A stretch of 64,000 nt of DNA from an uncultured Burkholderiales bacterium (GTDB lineage Bacteria; Pseudomonadota; Gammaproteobacteria; Burkholderiales; Burkholderiaceae_C). The DNA is taken from the NCBI GenBank assembly GCA_903896615.1, contig CAITYM010000172.1, positions 1 to 64,000 on the forward strand, written 5' to 3'. Positions 61,835 to 64,000 of the stretch are shown one piece after another (within the stretch, counting starts at the first letter, position 1; every line of letters starts with the position of its first letter). The notes below the pieces were generated by a model. It saw nothing but the letters and a program-made list of their open reading frames with translations. It was not told the DNA's origin and ran no database searches. Made by a program: the position numbers and the translations under genes.

Positions 61835-62641
61835 ATGATGAATCCAAATGAATTATTGCTTCATTACGATTCTGGTCAATGCTGGCCTAATTCCTTAGAT
61901 TTAAATAGCCAGTACCCGGCCTCGAAGGCTTATCAAGATGCCTTGGCTGTGAGGGCTTTAAGGGTTGCAAGAGGTGAGAATCCAGTGGGATATAAGATTG
62001 GATTTACAAACCGAAAAATATGGGATATATACAATGTGTATGCCCCAATATGGGGAACTGTTTGGGACTCTACAACGAGCTACGGCGTTCGTTCTGAGGC
62101 AAGCATATCCTTATTTCGCATTTGCCAACCTCGTATTGAACCAGAGGTTATTTTTGGATTCAATACTGCCCCTAAACCAAACGCTAGTTTGGAGGATTTA
62201 TACCAATCCCTTGATTGGCTCGCTCCTGGTTTTGAGATAGTTCAGTCACACAAAGAAAATTGGATATTTAATGCGGCCGAGGCCGTAGCCGACAGTGCTC
62301 TGCATTCAAGATTAGTCATCGGCGAGAAGATCAAAATTTCAACTGTTTCCAATAATGTACAAGAGTTGATGGATCAACTTGCAGCCTCCAAGGCCCAACT
62401 TTTTAAAGGCGATGAATTGGTAGATACTGGGCTTGGGGCTAATGTTTTAGATAGTCCTTTAGAGGCATTACATTATTTTTTAAATGAATTGCGCTCTTGC
62501 CCGGGATCAACAGATATTAAGCCAGGTGATTTCGTTACCACAGGAACTTGGACGAATGCATGGCCATTAGTCCCGGGTGAGTCTTGGCGAGTGCAATTTG
62601 GTTTTCAAAATATGCACTTAAAGCTCGATACCCTTAATTGA
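61835..62641 (+). CDS. 2-oxopent-4-enoate hydratase-family enzyme (MhpD-like)
   Basis: A 268-residue member of the hydratase/decarboxylase branch of the FAH superfamily, used in meta-cleavage pathways of aromatics. GYKIGFTNRKIWDIYNVYAP and PRIEPEVIFGF (metal-binding Glu residues) are visible, and GDFVTTGTWTNAWPLVPGE near the end. It precedes a HAD phosphatase by 9 bases. No ring-cleavage dioxygenase is in the window. The start has two adjacent ATG codons; the first is taken. Confidence 0.85.
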   Translation: MMNPNELLLHYDSGQCWPNSLDLNSQYPASKAYQDALAVRALRVARGENPVGYKIGFTNRKIWDIYNVYAPIWGTVWDSTTSYGVRSEASISLFRICQPRIEPEVIFGFNTAPKPNASLEDLYQSLDWLAPGFEIVQSHKENWIFNAAEAVADSALHSRLVIGEKIKISTVSNNVQELMDQLAASKAQLFKGDELVDTGLGANVLDSPLEALHYFLNELRSCPGSTDIKPGDFVTTGTWTNAWPLVPGESWRVQFGFQNMHLKLDTLN

Positions 62642-62650
62642 ACCCATGTA

Positions 62651-63481
62651 ATGAGCGATTTATTTAAACCCTCACACATAGATGAATTTCCTGTGAGTGC
62701 TTTAAGCTCGGTAAGGTATCTTTTTAGTGATCTAGACGATACGATAACTACCTATGGACGTTTACTTCCCGAAACTTATCAAACGATTTGTGATTTAGAA
62801 AGTGCAGGTATCAAAGTTGTAATTGTGACGGGTTCCTCGGCGGGATGGTGTAACTGTATTGCAAGAATGTGGCCAATTTACGCCGTGATTGGTGAGGGAG
62901 GTGCTTTTTATATGCTTTCGCATGGTGTAAATAAGCCTCTCATGACAAGGGAGTTCGTGCCTTCAAAAGAGAGAGATGATTTCCTAGCGTATTTGGCAGT
63001 GACTAGAAACGACTTGTTAAGAAAGTTTCCATGGCTTTCACTATCCAGCGATCAATTCGCTAGGGTCTATGATATTGCTGTAGAGCTCGAATCCGTTTTC
63101 TCTCAGCAGAGTAAGGCACATCCTGAGTTGCTCTTTGAGGTCGTGGATTACTTGCAAAGTAAAGGGTTAAACACAAAGGTAAGCTCTATTCACATCAATG
63201 CAACTTTAGGCAGTTGGGATAAATTGACAAGCACTAAAGCACTTACAAGCGAGCAATTGGGAATGGAGCTGACGGACATTCTTGAGGAGAGTGCGTTTAT
63301 TGGAGATTCTTTAAATGATGAAGTTATGTTTGGATTTTTTAAGTACTCTATCGGTGTTGCAAATGTTAGGAAATATAAAACCACTCTGAACTGTGCCCCA
63401 AAGTGGATCACAAATGGTGAGCGTGGCGTTGGCTTTGCTGAATTTGCTCAACTCCTACTAAAGGGGCAGTTCCGTAACTAG
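62651..63481 (+). CDS. HAD-superfamily sugar-phosphatase-like protein
   Basis: A 276-residue HAD hydrolase of the Cof/mannosyl-3-phosphoglycerate phosphatase type. Motif I is FSDLDDTIT with the nucleophile Asp, motif II VIVTGSS, motif III the Lys near GSWDKLTSTKAL, and motif IV FIGDSLNDEVMFGFF. The substrate is unknown. Likely cotranscribed with the preceding hydratase-like gene. Confidence 0.88.
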   Translation: MSDLFKPSHIDEFPVSALSSVRYLFSDLDDTITTYGRLLPETYQTICDLESAGIKVVIVTGSSAGWCNCIARMWPIYAVIGEGGAFYMLSHGVNKPLMTREFVPSKERDDFLAYLAVTRNDLLRKFPWLSLSSDQFARVYDIAVELESVFSQQSKAHPELLFEVVDYLQSKGLNTKVSSIHINATLGSWDKLTSTKALTSEQLGMELTDILEESAFIGDSLNDEVMFGFFKYSIGVANVRKYKTTLNCAPKWITNGERGVGFAEFAQLLLKGQFRN

Positions 63482-63510
63482 GCTCAGGTGTGTTTATTCG
63501 GTGAAGGTAT

Positions 63511-63528
63511 TTACTCATGAAGGAGTAA
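63511..63528. promoter_or_regulatory. Inverted repeat upstream of the RND subunit gene
   Basis: TTACTC (63511-63516) and GAGTAA (63523-63528) form a 6+6+6 inverted repeat about 100 bases before the efflux gene. It might be an operator for a TetR-type repressor or a transcription end signal for the HAD gene. Only symmetry supports it. Confidence 0.3.
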
Positions 63529-63628
63529 TTTAAGCTTGGTTTAGTTCCCTTTAAGCCTTGAGCAACTGAGAAATTGGACATTACTGCCATAAAATCACAG
63601 GCTGCCCATACTCATGTTTTTGATCTAT

Positions 63629-64000
63629 ATGATTCTCCCATTAAATACCCTTTGCAGATTAAATTCCAAGCAGCTAACTATCTCAATGCTTGCTGTTGGT
63701 GCGACCATTTTTTTGGCAGGTTGTAACAAAGGTGCTACAAATGCTCCCCAAACTACTCCTGTGGTTGGAGTATTTGAGGTCAAACCTCAACAAGTTTCCG
63801 TTTTTACTGAGCTCCCTGGTCGCACATCACCTTACCTTATTGCAGAAGTTCGACCCCAAATTAATGGGATTGTTCAAAAGAGGTTGTTTGTGGAGGGCGC
63901 AGACGTAAATGCTGGTCAGGTACTTTATCAAATTGATCCAGCCTTATATAAAGCTGCTTTTGATAGTGCCCAGGCTAATTTGCAAAGTCTTCAACTCAAG
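63629..64000 (+). CDS. RND efflux periplasmic adaptor subunit (AcrA/MexA family), partial at window end
   Basis: The first 124 residues of a membrane-fusion protein; the frame runs off the window. A lipoprotein signal ends in IFLAGC (lipobox), followed by VFEVKPQQVSVFTELPGRTS, EVRPQINGIVQKRLFVEGAD and LYQIDPALYKAAFDSAQANL, all typical of AcrA/MexA. I use ATG 63629; an ATG at 63614 in frame adds five residues. The pump and outer-membrane genes presumably follow beyond the window. Confidence 0.88.
   Translation, partial: MILPLNTLCRLNSKQLTISMLAVGATIFLAGCNKGATNAPQTTPVVGVFEVKPQQVSVFTELPGRTSPYLIAEVRPQINGIVQKRLFVEGADVNAGQVLYQIDPALYKAAFDSAQANLQSLQLK

Noticed and set aside
1..64000. CRISPR array, rRNA or tRNA genes, prophage, complete mobile element
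   Set aside because: Scanning by eye found no regular spaced repeats, no tRNA-like cloverleaf with TTCGA/CCA ends, no rRNA segments and no integrase or intact transposase. A tRNAscan/Infernal run would settle the RNA genes.

Overview
The window looks like the chromosome of a low-GC betaproteobacterium of the Burkholderiales. A Polynucleobacter-like or related freshwater lineage is the best guess. Three things point there: five orphan tripartite-tricarboxylate (Bug/TctC) receptors, a Cupriavidus-type soluble hydrogenase, and an intracellular PHB depolymerase with a betaproteobacterial active-site motif. This is inference from gene content; there is no rRNA or tRNA gene in the window to anchor it.

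Layout. 1-7.0 kb: a Tat-exported ACMSD-type amidohydrolase, two Bug receptors, a DUF1330 protein, and a minus-strand group of LeuC/LeuD-like dehydratase plus an isocitrate-lyase-superfamily lyase. 7.0-8.6 kb: an adhesin-E-like protein and a globin-like/YbjN-like protein. 8.8-11.6 kb: a Bug receptor divergent from an FAD monooxygenase. 11.7-22.9 kb: a complete NAD-linked [NiFe] hydrogenase locus, hoxFUYHW-hypA on the minus strand, divergent from hypBFCDE and a nitroreductase on the plus strand, with an FNR/FixK-type palindrome between them. 23-27.3 kb: a shikimate-dehydrogenase-like enzyme and MHS-family transporter divergent from an IclR regulator, plus a Bug receptor. 27.8-35.3 kb: an unrecognised 458-aa protein, a GNAT, a TPR-LicD-like protein that appears to start at ATC, a chimeric coiled-coil/transposase-domain/globin-like protein, and a leaderless ModA-like protein. 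35.6-42.8 kb: a hydantoinase (HyuA/HyuB), FAA-hydrolase and Bug operon divergent from a LysR regulator.

43.4-64 kb: an amino-acid ABC transporter without an ATPase gene, two efflux-type MFS transporters and an MFS with a fused C-terminal domain, a BKACE enzyme, a TRAP transporter, two more ModA-like proteins, an aldo/keto reductase, a cupin-GST pair, PhaZ, a P-II protein, HupE (probable nickel uptake, relevant to the hydrogenase), a 2-oxopent-4-enoate-hydratase-type enzyme, a HAD phosphatase, and the start of an RND efflux periplasmic subunit cut by the window end. The overall picture is a heterotroph specialised in scavenging organic acids and aromatic breakdown products, with H2 oxidation as a supplementary energy source.

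The most unusual content is the pair of paralogous proteins at 7474-8574 and 32337-34121. Both seem to carry a truncated-haemoglobin-like domain without the usual haem ligands, followed by a YbjN-like domain. The longer one also contains what looks like the N-terminal (DUF772) domain of an IS5-family transposase placed between a coiled coil and the globin-like part. I could not run any search; domain calls rest on recognition of sequence patterns.
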